A DNA stretch of 61,864 nt from Hyphomicrobiales bacterium (GCA_022361215.1 JAKSBI010000190.1:1-61864), one strand, 5' to 3'. Shown: positions 16,763 through 25,409, counted from the stretch's first letter. Notes: a model not told the origin generated them from the sequence alone. A program made the numbers and translations.

Positions 16763-17913
16763 CGGCCGCTACACTTCCGATCCAGAAAGGCCTCCAGCTT
16801 GTCCATGGGAACGTCGGGCTCGACGAAGGCGTCGCCGATGCCGCGCACCAGGATGAAGGCGGGCTTTCCGGCCTTCACCTTCTTGTCCTGGGCGATCAGG
16901 GGCAGAAGCGTCTCAGGCGTCGGCCAGTCATTGGTGGAGAAGTCCCGCACGCGCGTCGGCAGCCCGACGGCCTTCAGATGAGCCGCCACGCGGGCGCAGT
17001 CCTCGCCCGGGCAGAGATCCAGCTCCTCGGAGAACTGAAAGGCGAGCATCATGCCGATGGCCACGGCCTCGCCGTGCAGCAGGCGGCCGGTATAGCCCGC
17101 GAACGCCTCCAGCGCGTGGCCGAAGGTGTGGCCCAGATTGAGCAGGGCGCGGCGGCCGGTCTCGCGCTCGTCCTCCTCGACGATGTCGGCCTTGGCGCGG
17201 CAGCTGATCTCGACCGCATGGGCGCGGGCCGCGAGATCGCCGCTCACCACGCCCTGCCAGTTCGCCTCGAGCCAGTCGAAGAAGCCGCGGTCGCCCAGCA
17301 GCCCGTATTTCACCACCTCCGCATAGCCCGCCTTGAACTCCCGCTCGGGCAGGGTGTGCAGGCTGTCCAGGTCGGCGATCACCAGGGCCGGCTGATGAAA
17401 CGCGCCGATCAGGTTCTTGCCGTGGGCCGTGTTGATGCCAGTCTTGCCGCCGACCGACGAGTCCACCTGGGCCAGCAGGGTGGTCGGGATCTGAACCAGG
17501 CGCACGCCGCGCCTCAGAACGCTCGCCGCGAAGCCGGCCAGATCGCCGATGACGCCGCCGCCGAGCGCGACGACGCTGTCCGAGCGCTCGATGCCGAGGT
17601 CCAGCAGGCGCGCGCAAAGGGGCTCGAGCTCGGCAAAGCTCTTGCTGGCCTCGCCGGCGGGCAGCGTTATCGAGCCGGCCAGCATGCCGGCCTCGGTGAG
17701 GCTCGCCTCCAGCGTGGCGAGATGCAGCGGCGCGACCGTTGCGTCGGTCACGACCGCGGCGCGGGTGCCGGGCGCCAGTGCCGAGATCAGGTCGCCCGCC
17801 TGCGGCAGCAGGCCGGTCCCGATCAGGATGTCGTACTGGCGCGCGCCAAGGCCGACGCGGACGACCCGCGTGGCAAGGTCCTCGCCCGTTGGTTGCGCAG
17901 TGCTGAGTGCCAT
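16759..17913 (-). CDS. aroB: 3-dehydroquinate synthase
   Basis: The protein has 384 residues. It converts 3-deoxy-D-arabino-heptulosonate 7-phosphate to 3-dehydroquinate in the shikimate pathway, using NAD and a divalent metal. Visible motifs are GGGVIGDLAGFAAS (NAD-binding glycine-rich segment), TTLLAQVDSSVGGKTGIN, the AEVVKYGLL stretch and the metal-binding histidines in NLGHTFGHALE. It is co-oriented with aroK, 16 bases downstream of it, in the usual aroK-aroB order. Confidence 0.96.
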   Translation of the reverse strand: MALSTAQPTGEDLATRVVRVGLGARQYDILIGTGLLPQAGDLISALAPGTRAAVVTDATVAPLHLATLEASLTEAGMLAGSITLPAGEASKSFAELEPLCARLLDLGIERSDSVVALGGGVIGDLAGFAASVLRRGVRLVQIPTTLLAQVDSSVGGKTGINTAHGKNLIGAFHQPALVIADLDSLHTLPEREFKAGYAEVVKYGLLGDRGFFDWLEANWQGVVSGDLAARAHAVEISCRAKADIVEEDERETGRRALLNLGHTFGHALEAFAGYTGRLLHGEAVAIGMMLAFQFSEELDLCPGEDCARVAAHLKAVGLPTRVRDFSTNDWPTPETLLPLIAQDKKVKAGKPAFILVRGIGDAFVEPDVPMDKLEAFLDRKCSGR

Positions 17914-17929
17914 CGTTGTCCCGGGGTGC

Positions 17930-18535
17930 TCAGGATCCCTCGATTTGGAGCAATGGACAGTTGTACAGCGCGGAAACGATCTCGTCGACGATCACCTCGT
18001 GCGGCACGTCACGGCTCTGAATCGCGATGTCCGCCTCGCCGTAGACCGGATAGCGCTGCTCCATCAGGTTCCGCATGACGGCCTTCGGGTCGCCGGTCTT
18101 CAGCAGCGGGCGGTGATTGCGGCGCAGAACGCGCGACAGCAGGACATCGAGATCGGCCTTGAGCCAGACTGAGATGCCGTGCTTGGCGATACAAGTGCGG
18201 GTCTGCTCGTTCATGTAGGCGCCGCCGCCAGTGGCCAGCACCTGCGTGCCCTCGTTGAGCAGCCGCTCGATGACCTTGCGCTCGCCCTCGCGGAAATGGG
18301 CCTCGCCGTGCTCGGCGAAGATATCGCTGATGCTCTTGCCGGCCGCGCACTCGATCTCGGTGTCGGCGTCCGTGAACGGCAGGTCGAGACGGTTCGCCAG
18401 GCGGCGGCCGATGGCCGTCTTGCCGGCGCCCATCAGGCCGATCAGCACGATGTTGCGCGCGTCCAGCGCCTTGCGGACCGCTGCTGCGCGCTCCTTCTTG
18501 CTCTGCCGTTTGCGGGGTGTTGCCTGAGAGTCCAT
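17930..18535 (-). CDS. aroK: Shikimate kinase
   Basis: The protein has 201 residues, longer than the ~175 of E. coli AroK because of a ~25-residue basic N-terminal extension (TPRKRQSKKERAA) that is common in alphaproteobacteria. Walker A is GLMGAGKT (about residues 34-41), the shikimate-binding DADTEIE and FRxGE-type FREGERKVI are present, and GGGAYM is the conserved GGG loop. The lid has RNHRPLL. It phosphorylates shikimate to shikimate 3-phosphate. It heads an aroK-aroB-CNNM operon and is divergent from the small protein and xerD genes. Confidence 0.95.
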   Translation of the reverse strand: MDSQATPRKRQSKKERAAAVRKALDARNIVLIGLMGAGKTAIGRRLANRLDLPFTDADTEIECAAGKSISDIFAEHGEAHFREGERKVIERLLNEGTQVLATGGGAYMNEQTRTCIAKHGISVWLKADLDVLLSRVLRRNHRPLLKTGDPKAVMRNLMEQRYPVYGEADIAIQSRDVPHEVIVDEIVSALYNCPLLQIEGS

Positions 18536-18707
18536 GAGAGCGCCCGGAGTCTCGACGCGTTGCCTGTTGCCTAGTGAGAGGGTGGTCTTTTACCTTGCGG
18601 ATATGGCGGTGCGGATCGAAATTGCAAACGATGCTTACCGCCGGGCGGTGGCGGCCGGGCCGTGACGAGGTCGGTCCGGAGATCGGAAGAGCGGGAAAAA
18701 CGGCATA

Positions 18708-18854
18708 ATGCCTAGTCTGATTCGCTTCGTCATATTCACCGGTTTCATCGTCGGAATGGGCTATGGCGGCCTCTACGTGCTGGCCACCTATTTCGAGCCC
18801 GAGCCGAAAGAGATCACGAAGTCCCTGCGCAACGTCAAGCTGCGCGCCAACTGA
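18708..18854 (+). CDS. Conserved small membrane protein (48 residues) before xerD
   Basis: The frame runs from the ATG at 18708 to a TGA ending at 18854. The protein is MPSLIRFVIFTGFIVGMGYG then GLYVLATYFEPEPKEI and a short basic end (RNVKLRAN). One transmembrane helix (about residues 5-27) is followed by a cytoplasmic or periplasmic tail with a conserved FEPEPKEI. Small proteins of this form recur upstream of xerD in related genomes as far as I recall. The function is unknown. The xerD GTG start is 77 bases downstream. Confidence 0.7.
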   Translation: MPSLIRFVIFTGFIVGMGYGGLYVLATYFEPEPKEITKSLRNVKLRAN

Positions 18855-18930
18855 CTTCGGCGTTCAGGACTTCGCCAGTGCCGCGACGCGTATCCCCCCA
18901 GCCGCCGATCAACCGAGCGAGGACAACAGG

Positions 18931-19899
18931 GTGACGCAGGCCAGCGAAGCGCAAAACGCCCAGGGCGGCGAGCTGGATCTGTTTCTGGAGATGCTGAGCG
19001 CCGAGCGCGGTGCCGCGGCCAATACGCTTGCCGCTTATCGGCGGGACCTGGAAGAGTTCCTCTTGCATCTGCGCGCGCGCCGCGCCACCTGCCGGACGGC
19101 CACTGCCGACCACATTCGCGCCTATCTCGAGGCGGCGGCGCGGCGCGGGCTGGCGGCCTCCTCCAGGGCGCGCAAGCTCTCGGCCGTCCGTCAGTTCTTC
19201 CGCTTCCTCTATGTGGAAGGCCTGCGCGGCGACGACCCCGCGGCGGTGATCGAGGGGCCGAAGCGGCCCCAGCCGCTGCCGAAGATCCTGTCGGTCGAGG
19301 AGGTGGACCGGCTGCTCGAGGTGGCGCGACAGGCAGCGCAGGACGCCTCAGGTGGGGGACGCCTGAAGGCCGCCCGGCTCTACTGCCTGCTGGAGCTGCT
19401 CTATGCCACGGGCCTGCGCGTCTCCGAGCTGGTCGGCCTGCCGCGCGGCATCGTGCAGGCCGGCGAGCCGGTCTTTACCGTCACGGGCAAGGGCGGGCGC
19501 GAGCGCATGGTGCCCCTGACCGACCGGGCGCGCCGGGCGGTGGCGGACTATGTGGCGCTGCTCGCCGAGGGGCCCTGGGCGGGCTCGCCCTGGCTGTTCC
19601 CTTCGCGCGGCAAGACGGGGCATCTGACGCGCCAGCGCTTCGGCCAGGAGCTGAAAGTCATGGCAGGCGCCGCCGGCATCGCGCCGGAGAAGGTCTCGCC
19701 GCATGTGCTCCGGCACGCCTTTGCAAGCCATCTTCTCGAGCGCGGCGCCGATCTCAGATCCGTGCAGAAACTGCTCGGGCATGCCGATATCTCGACCACG
19801 CAGATCTATACGCACGTTCTGGAAGAGCGTCTGCGCCGGCTCGTCCAGGAGCATCATCCCCTGTCGGATCGCAGAGAAACGGCGGTTTCGCGCCGTTGA
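18931..19899 (+). CDS. xerD: Tyrosine recombinase XerD-type
   Basis: The protein has 322 residues from a GTG at 18931, with GAGGACA upstream; the in-frame region before that is not protein-like. The N-terminal SAM-like core-binding domain covers about residues 12-100 (SAERGAAANTLAAYRRDLEEF). The catalytic domain has Arg in YATGLRVSEL, Lys in TGKGGRERMVP, HVLRHAFASHLL (His-x-x-Arg), LGHADISTTQIYTH (second His) and the Tyr nucleophile in that last motif. XerC/XerD resolve chromosome dimers at dif. The subtype (XerD rather than XerC) is inferred from the accA context and overall similarity. Confidence 0.93.
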   Translation: MTQASEAQNAQGGELDLFLEMLSAERGAAANTLAAYRRDLEEFLLHLRARRATCRTATADHIRAYLEAAARRGLAASSRARKLSAVRQFFRFLYVEGLRGDDPAAVIEGPKRPQPLPKILSVEEVDRLLEVARQAAQDASGGGRLKAARLYCLLELLYATGLRVSELVGLPRGIVQAGEPVFTVTGKGGRERMVPLTDRARRAVADYVALLAEGPWAGSPWLFPSRGKTGHLTRQRFGQELKVMAGAAGIAPEKVSPHVLRHAFASHLLERGADLRSVQKLLGHADISTTQIYTHVLEERLRRLVQEHHPLSDRRETAVSRR

Positions 19900-20071
19900 T
19901 CATAGGTTGCGGGCGGTTGCGGCGTAAGGAATTCGTCCACCACCGATTGCGCCCTACCTTGACACGGGGCAGTGGGATGTCCACTTAGAGGGGTTGGAGG
20001 CTGGCGGTTAGACCGAGTGGCGGAGGCCGCCTGGTTTCCGGTGTTAAGCGGGGAACGAGCATCAATCCAGG

Positions 20072-21037
20072 ATGCGTACTTATCTCGACTTCGAAAAACC
20101 GATAGCCGAGCTGGAAAGCAAGGTGGCCGAGTTGCGCGATATGTCGCGCGGCGAGGGCTCGTTGTCGATCCTGGACGAGATCACCACGCTCGAGGCCAAG
20201 ACCCAGGAAGCGCTTGAGGACACCTACGCCAATCTGAGCCCCTGGCAGAAGACGCAGGTCGCCCGGCACCCGGACCGCCCGCACTGCCAGGACTACATCG
20301 ACGCCCTGATAGACGACTTCACGCCGTTGTCCGGTGACCGCTACTTCGCCGAGGACCACGCCATCGTGGGCGGCCTCGGGCGGTTCGACGGCCAGACCAT
20401 TATGCTGATCGGGCACGAGAAGGGCTCGGACACGGAAACCCGGCTCAAGCACAATTTCGGCATGGCGCGGCCGGAAGGCTATCGCAAGGCGATCCGCCTG
20501 ATGCAGATGGCCGAGACCTTCGGCCTGCCGGTGCTGACGCTGGTGGACACGGCGGGCGCCTATCCCGGCGTCGGCGCCGAGGAGCGCGGGCAGGCGGAGG
20601 CCATCGCGCGCTCGATCCAGTGCTGCCTCAGCCTCAGCGTGCCGATCGTCGCCGTGGTGATCGGTGAGGGCGGCTCCGGCGGCGCCGTGGCCATCGCGAC
20701 CGCCAACAGCGTCCTGATGCTCGAGCATTCCATCTACACGGTGGCCTCGCCGGAAGCGGCGGCCTCGATCCTGTGGCACGACTCGAACCGCGCCATCGAC
20801 GCCGCGACCAACATGAAGATCACGGCGCAGGACCTGCTCGGGTTCGGCGTCATCGACGACATCGTGCCGGAGCCGGTGGGCGGTGCCCACAGAGACGTGA
20901 CGCGGACCATCTCCGATACCGGCGATACGATCCGGCGCACCCTTGCCGGCTATCGCGACATGGCCCCGGAAGAGGTCCGCTCCCACCGCCGCGAAAAGTA
21001 CCTCGCGATCGGGCGGCAAAACGCCGAACAGGGTTAA
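20072..21037 (+). CDS. accA: Acetyl-CoA carboxylase carboxyltransferase subunit alpha
   Basis: The protein has 321 residues with the standard opening TYLDFEKPIAELESKVAEL. Landmarks are RHPDRPHCQDYI, then GRFDGQTIMLIGHEKG, DTAGAYPGVGAEERGQAEAIA and GEGGSGGAVAIATAN, all family signature stretches. With AccD it transfers the carboxyl group from carboxybiotin to acetyl-CoA, the first step of fatty acid synthesis, in the cytoplasm. The accD gene is elsewhere. It follows xerD by 172 bases. Confidence 0.97.
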   Translation: MRTYLDFEKPIAELESKVAELRDMSRGEGSLSILDEITTLEAKTQEALEDTYANLSPWQKTQVARHPDRPHCQDYIDALIDDFTPLSGDRYFAEDHAIVGGLGRFDGQTIMLIGHEKGSDTETRLKHNFGMARPEGYRKAIRLMQMAETFGLPVLTLVDTAGAYPGVGAEERGQAEAIARSIQCCLSLSVPIVAVVIGEGGSGGAVAIATANSVLMLEHSIYTVASPEAAASILWHDSNRAIDAATNMKITAQDLLGFGVIDDIVPEPVGGAHRDVTRTISDTGDTIRRTLAGYRDMAPEEVRSHRREKYLAIGRQNAEQG

Positions 21038-21277
21038 CGGGCGCTCCGGGCCGCGGAACGCGGGACAGGGCCGCCGAAACGGGCCGCAAGGCCGTGGGCC
21101 GCTCGCGAAATTGCCTCCATTATGTCTCTTTTTTGCCCCAATCCTCGCCCTTAAGTTGAGAATAATTCGGGAAGCTGGGCACACCGCTCCATTGCAAGAA
21201 GAGCGTCGGGCGCCGCGCTAACAGATTGTTAACCCGTTACGCTTGAATGTGAGCGTCGTGCGCAAGGGGCACTGCGG

Positions 21278-22183
21278 ATGGGTCGTTCCACGACAATGCG
21301 GATTGGCATAGCGGCTGCCGCCGCCCTAGCGCTTGCCGGGTGCAGCCAGGATGTGCCGCCCCATCTCAAGCCCCTGCCGGCCGAGGCCAAGGCTCTGCTC
21401 GCCCAAAAGGGCATGCGCGAGGACGCGCCCATCTTCGTTCGGGTCTTCAAGGAAGAGTCCGAGCTGGAGGTCTGGAAGGCCAAGGACGACGGCCGCTACC
21501 ACCACTTCAAGACCTATCCGATCTGCACGTGGTCCGGAAAGCTGGGCCCGAAGCAGAAGCAGGGCGACAAGCAGGCGCCCGAGGGCTTCTACCGGGTGGC
21601 GCGGCGGCAGATGAACCCGAACAGCGCCTTCCACCTCTCCTTCAATCTCGGCTACCCGAACAGGTTCGATCGTGCCCACAAGCGCACGGGCGCCCACCTG
21701 ATGGTGCATGGCGACTGCAAATCGGCGGGCTGTTATGCCATGACCGACGCGCTGATGGAGGAGATCTACATCCTGGCGCGCGAAGCCTTCAACGGCGGCC
21801 AGGAGAAGTTCGACGTGCACGCCTATCCGTTCCGCATGACCGACGCGAACATGCGCCGTCACCGCTGGAGCAGGTGGCGCGGCTTCTGGAAGAACCTGAA
21901 GCAGGGCTACGACCACTTCGAGGCGACCCGTATTCCGCCGCGCGTCGAGGTCTGCGAGAAGCGCTATCTGGTCAACGCCGCCTTTGTCAACGAGGGTGCC
22001 AGGGTCGATCCGGCCGGCCGCTGTCCGGCCTATCAGCATCTTCCCGTCGAAGCGCTGCCGCCGGCGCCGAAGTTCCAGGAGGCCAAGTCCGGCACCAACC
22101 CGCAGGCGACCATCGGCTACGCGCCGAAGAAGCCTTCGGTCGCGGGCTTCGCTTTCCGTCTCAATTCCATTCTCAGCCGTTGA
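21278..22183 (+). CDS. L,D-transpeptidase family lipoprotein (copy 1)
   Basis: The protein has 301 residues (283-295 if translation starts at a later Met, for instance 21296). It begins with a lipobox (ALALAGC, Cys at about 22), so it should be lipid-anchored. The catalytic YafK/YkuD-like domain follows: VRVFKEESELEVW, then CTWSGKLGPKQKQGDKQAPE and GFYRVARRQMNPNS, ending in the active-site motif VHGDCKSAGCYAMTD with His144 and Cys152. Such enzymes cross-link or modify peptidoglycan or attach lipoproteins to it. A Pro/Lys-rich C-terminal tail is not shared with copies 2 and 3. It is the first of three tandem paralogues. Confidence 0.88.
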   Translation: MGRSTTMRIGIAAAAALALAGCSQDVPPHLKPLPAEAKALLAQKGMREDAPIFVRVFKEESELEVWKAKDDGRYHHFKTYPICTWSGKLGPKQKQGDKQAPEGFYRVARRQMNPNSAFHLSFNLGYPNRFDRAHKRTGAHLMVHGDCKSAGCYAMTDALMEEIYILAREAFNGGQEKFDVHAYPFRMTDANMRRHRWSRWRGFWKNLKQGYDHFEATRIPPRVEVCEKRYLVNAAFVNEGARVDPAGRCPAYQHLPVEALPPAPKFQEAKSGTNPQATIGYAPKKPSVAGFAFRLNSILSR

Positions 22184-22347
22184 GCCCGTCGCCGGCCGGC
22201 GCATCGTGCGATCGGGGCCGTGTTGCGCGCCACCCGTGTTCCTGCGCGTGCGCGGCTGTGATAGCGTCCCCGCGGACCTGACGACTCGGGACGCCCCGGT
22301 CCGCAATCCGGCGGGGCGACAACGGCTTGAACCGGGAGCGAAGCGGT

Positions 22348-23178
22348 ATGATCCGACTGTTTCTCGCTGTCTGCCTTGTCCTCGCCGCCATTTTCAGCTT
22401 CGAGCTTGCGCGCGACAACCGTACCGCCTGGCGTCTCGTCGACGATGCCCGCACGCTGGCGCTGCGGGTCGACCGGTACTTGCACCGTCGGACCGGCCGG
22501 CCGCTGCACGGCACGCCGGACGTCGGACGGCTGAAGGAGCGGCTGGCGGAGCGTGGCCTGGCCCTCGGCGCGCCGGTCTATATGCGCATCTTCAAGAAGG
22601 AGTCGGAGCTGGAGCTGTGGCTCAAGAAGGACGGCCGCTATGTCCGCTTCGCCAGCTATCCGATCTGCCGCTGGTCGGGCCATCTCGGACCCAAGCTGAA
22701 GGAGGGCGACCGGCAGGCGCCGGAAGGCTTCTACACCGTGTCGCGCGGTCAGCTGAACCCGAACAGTCGCTGGCACCGCTCTTTCAATCTGGGCTTCCCG
22801 AACGCCTTCGACCGCGCCCACGGGCGCACCGGATCCTTCCTCATGGTGCATGGCGGCTGCTCCTCGATCGGCTGCTATGCCATGACCGATCCGGTCATCA
22901 CTGAGATCTGGAACCTGGTGACGTCGTCGCTCGGCAACGGCCAGTCGCGCTTCCACGTGCATGTCTTCCCGTTCCGCATGACGGAGCGCAACCTGCGACG
23001 CCATCAGGGCGAGTGGCAGCCGTTCTGGAAGGACCTGAAGATCGGGCACGACCTGTTCGAGAGGTCGGCGCTGCCGCCTGTCGTGAGCGTCTGCCGCGGA
23101 CGCTATGTGTTCGAGCCCGGGACCGGGCGCGACGCCCGGGTCCGCGTGCGCTGCCCCAATGGGGCGCCGACCAGCTAA
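22348..23178 (+). CDS. L,D-transpeptidase family membrane-anchored protein (copy 2)
   Basis: The protein has 276 residues from the ATG at 22348, with GGGAG upstream; an in-frame TTG at 22327 is less likely. A signal-anchor helix covers about residues 3-20, and there is no lipobox. The domain matches copy 1: RIFKKESELELWLKKDGRY, CRWSGHLGPKLKEGDRQAPE, GFYTVSRGQLNPNS and the intact active site VHGGCSSIGCYAMTD with His168 and Cys176. The tail ends in CRGRYVFEPG and a final CPNGAPTS. It is likely a periplasmic peptidoglycan enzyme. Confidence 0.88.
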   Translation: MIRLFLAVCLVLAAIFSFELARDNRTAWRLVDDARTLALRVDRYLHRRTGRPLHGTPDVGRLKERLAERGLALGAPVYMRIFKKESELELWLKKDGRYVRFASYPICRWSGHLGPKLKEGDRQAPEGFYTVSRGQLNPNSRWHRSFNLGFPNAFDRAHGRTGSFLMVHGGCSSIGCYAMTDPVITEIWNLVTSSLGNGQSRFHVHVFPFRMTERNLRRHQGEWQPFWKDLKIGHDLFERSALPPVVSVCRGRYVFEPGTGRDARVRVRCPNGAPTS

Positions 23179-23230
23179 AGCTGTGGATAGTGCCGTTCTT
23201 CGGCCCGAATCACATGCCTCTACTTCGGCC

Positions 23231-24001
23231 ATGCAATACTGGGGAATCGCCGTGCTGTGCTTGGCTGCGGGGCTCACGGCGGCGGGGCTGTTATATCTCG
23301 ACCGCAATGGCTTCTCCGGCCGGGCGATCAGCGCCGAGCCCGATCTGACCGGGCTCGAGCGACAGCTCGAGGCGCGTGGCCTCGCGCTTGGGGCGCCTGT
23401 TTTCCTGCGCCTTTTCAAGTCGGAGTCGAAGCTCGAGCTTTGGCTCCGGAAAGGCCGGCGCTACATCCGGTTCGCCAGCTACCGGATCTGCCGCTGGTCG
23501 GGAGAGCTGGGTCCGAAGCTCCGGGAAGGCGACGGGCAGAGCCCGGAGGGCTTCTACACGGTGGCACTGCGCCAGCTCAATCCGAACAGCCGCTGGCGCC
23601 GCTCCTTCAATCTGGACTTCCCGAACCCGCTGGATCGGGCCCGGGGCCGCACCGGCTCCTTCCTGGCCATCCGCGGCGGCTGCGGATCGCGTGGCAGCTA
23701 TGCCATGAGCGACCGGTCCATGGAGGAGATCTGGCATGTGGCGGCCGCGGCGCTGGCCAACGGTCAGCCGCGCTTTCATGTCCACATCTTCCCGTTCCGG
23801 ATGACGGAGCGGAACCTGCGCCGCTACCCGCGCAGGTGGCGCAAATTTTGGTCCAGCCTGAAGCCGGGGTATGATCTCTTCGAGCGAACGCAGGTGCCGC
23901 CGACCGTGAGCGTGTGCCGGCGCAGCTATGTGCTTCAGCCTGGAGCGGAGGGCGACGCGCCGATCCGCGTGCGCTGTCCGAGGGGCGTTCCGACAAGCTG
24001 A
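23231..24001 (+). CDS. Degenerate L,D-transpeptidase paralogue (copy 3), catalytic Cys and His replaced
   Basis: The protein has 256 residues from the ATG at 23231, anchored by a helix at about residues 5-22. It aligns with copy 2 along its length (RLFKSESKLELWLRKGRRYI, CRWSGELGPKLREGDGQSPE, LNPNSRWRRSFNLDFPN), but the active-site region reads IRGGCGSRGSYAMSD. The residue matching the catalytic His is Arg148 (CGC at 23672) and that matching the catalytic Cys is Ser156 (AGC at 23696). The frame is intact and the fold landmarks are kept, so it reads as an expressed pseudoenzyme rather than a broken gene. It starts 52 bases after copy 2. Confidence 0.85.
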   Translation: MQYWGIAVLCLAAGLTAAGLLYLDRNGFSGRAISAEPDLTGLERQLEARGLALGAPVFLRLFKSESKLELWLRKGRRYIRFASYRICRWSGELGPKLREGDGQSPEGFYTVALRQLNPNSRWRRSFNLDFPNPLDRARGRTGSFLAIRGGCGSRGSYAMSDRSMEEIWHVAAAALANGQPRFHVHIFPFRMTERNLRRYPRRWRKFWSSLKPGYDLFERTQVPPTVSVCRRSYVLQPGAEGDAPIRVRCPRGVPTS

Positions 24002-24085
24002 TACGGGCCCGAGACGTTGCGGCGGGTGGTGCGCCGCCCAAGGGGGTGCGCCGTGTCCCGCCCCGCTCTGCGAGGAGATGAGCCC

Positions 24086-24517
24086 ATGACCGAAACCACC
24101 GACATCACACATACGACAGCGACGACGGGACGGCTGCAGATCGGCCTCCTCGTGCTGCGCATCACGACGGGGCTCTTCTTCCTCGTCTGGTCCGTCGACA
24201 AGCTCGTCAAGTCCGAGCACACCGTGGCGGTTTTCAAGAAGTTCTACATGATGGAGATCTCGACCCAGGTCGCCCTCGGCCTCGGCGTGGTGCAGACGCT
24301 GGTCGTGATCGCCTTCATGCTGGGCCTCTTCAGGACTTGGACCATCGGCCTGCTGCTGGCCATGCACACGGTCTCGGTGGCCTCGACCTGGGCGCAGTTG
24401 ATCAACCCCTACGGCACCACGCTGCTGTTCTGGGCCGGCGTGCCGGTCTGGGCCGGGCTGCTGCTGCTCTGGCTGGTGCGCGACCAGGACACGCTCTGGT
24501 CCCTCGGTAAGGGCTGA
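24086..24517 (+). CDS. DoxX-like membrane protein
   Basis: The protein has 143 residues from the ATG at 24086, with GAGGAG upstream. Four hydrophobic segments are visible (about residues 18-38, 58-80, 85-104, 110-133), and the DoxX-like pattern LRITTGLFFLVWSVDKL lies in the first. The stretch INPYGTTLLFWAGVPVWAGL is in the last two helices. DoxX proteins are inner-membrane proteins of uncertain role, often linked to redox stress or thiosulfate-quinone oxidoreductases. It lies 84 bases after the third L,D-transpeptidase paralogue, and 97 bases before the SDR. Confidence 0.8.
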   Translation: MTETTDITHTTATTGRLQIGLLVLRITTGLFFLVWSVDKLVKSEHTVAVFKKFYMMEISTQVALGLGVVQTLVVIAFMLGLFRTWTIGLLLAMHTVSVASTWAQLINPYGTTLLFWAGVPVWAGLLLLWLVRDQDTLWSLGKG

Positions 24518-24614
24518 TCCCGGCGCTGAAACGGCTCCGTGTTTGCGGTCCATTTCCCTGACGCGTGCGGCGCTGTAGTGTCCCTCCCCGCAACAACCGA
24601 GGGAGGAGACGGGC

Positions 24615-25397
24615 ATGCAGCTCAGCATGGACGGGCGCAAGGCGCTGATCACGGGCGGCAGTCTCGGCATCGGCCGGGCGATCGCGAAACGCTTCGCCGG
24701 AGCCGGCGCCGATGTGGCGATCGTGGCGCGCCGGCAGGAGGGGCTGGACGAGGCCAAGGCCGAGATCGAGGCGGCGGGCGGCGGCAAGGTCGTGACGGTC
24801 GCCGGCGACGTCAGCACGGGCGAAGGCTGCAGCGCCGTCTTCGCGGCGGCTGAGGTGGCGCTCGGCCGGGTCGACGTGCTGGTGAACAATGCGGGCTCGT
24901 CCAAGCGCGGTCCCTTCGAGAGCATCACGGACGCCGAATGGCAGGCCGATCTCGACCTCAAGCTGTTCGCCGCCGTGCGTCTGGCCCGCCTCGCATTGCC
25001 TGCAATGAGATCGCGACGCTCGGGCCGGATCGTCAACGTCCTGAACACGGGCGCCAAGGCGCCGCCGGCCGAAGGCGCACCGACCGCCGTGACCCGAGCC
25101 GCGGGCCTCGCCCTGACCAAGGTGCTGGCCGGCGAGGGGGCGGCCCACAACGTGCTGGTCAACGCCCTCCTGGTCGGCCGCATCGAGAGCGACCAGTGGG
25201 TGCGCCGGCATGCGGCCGAGGACAAGGACCGCACGCTCGAAGCCTTCTACGAGGAGATGGGCCGGACGATCCCCATGCGGCGCGTCGGCACGGCGGAGGA
25301 GTTCGCCAACATGGCCTGCTTCCTGGCCTCCGACGCCGGCAGCTATGTCACCGGGACTGCGATCAATGTGGACGGCGGCATGTGCCCGGTCGTCTAG
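24615..25397 (+). CDS. Short-chain dehydrogenase/reductase family protein lacking the Tyr-Lys pair
   Basis: The protein has 260 residues, starting at the ATG at 24615 with GGGAGGAG upstream. The NAD(P)-binding TGGSLGIGRAIA (about residues 13-24) and NNAG (91-94) are typical of classical SDRs. At the place of the catalytic YxxxK the sequence is APTAVTRAAG: Thr157 and Arg161 occupy the Tyr and Lys positions by alignment of the following AAG helix. The Ser position reads LNTGAKAP. The C-terminal GTAINVDGGMCPVV is standard. Classical reductase activity is therefore doubtful. It begins a co-directional run with the hydrolase 12 bases downstream. Confidence 0.85.
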   Translation: MQLSMDGRKALITGGSLGIGRAIAKRFAGAGADVAIVARRQEGLDEAKAEIEAAGGGKVVTVAGDVSTGEGCSAVFAAAEVALGRVDVLVNNAGSSKRGPFESITDAEWQADLDLKLFAAVRLARLALPAMRSRRSGRIVNVLNTGAKAPPAEGAPTAVTRAAGLALTKVLAGEGAAHNVLVNALLVGRIESDQWVRRHAAEDKDRTLEAFYEEMGRTIPMRRVGTAEEFANMACFLASDAGSYVTGTAINVDGGMCPVV

Positions 25398-25409
25398 AGG
25401 CCGAACCGG

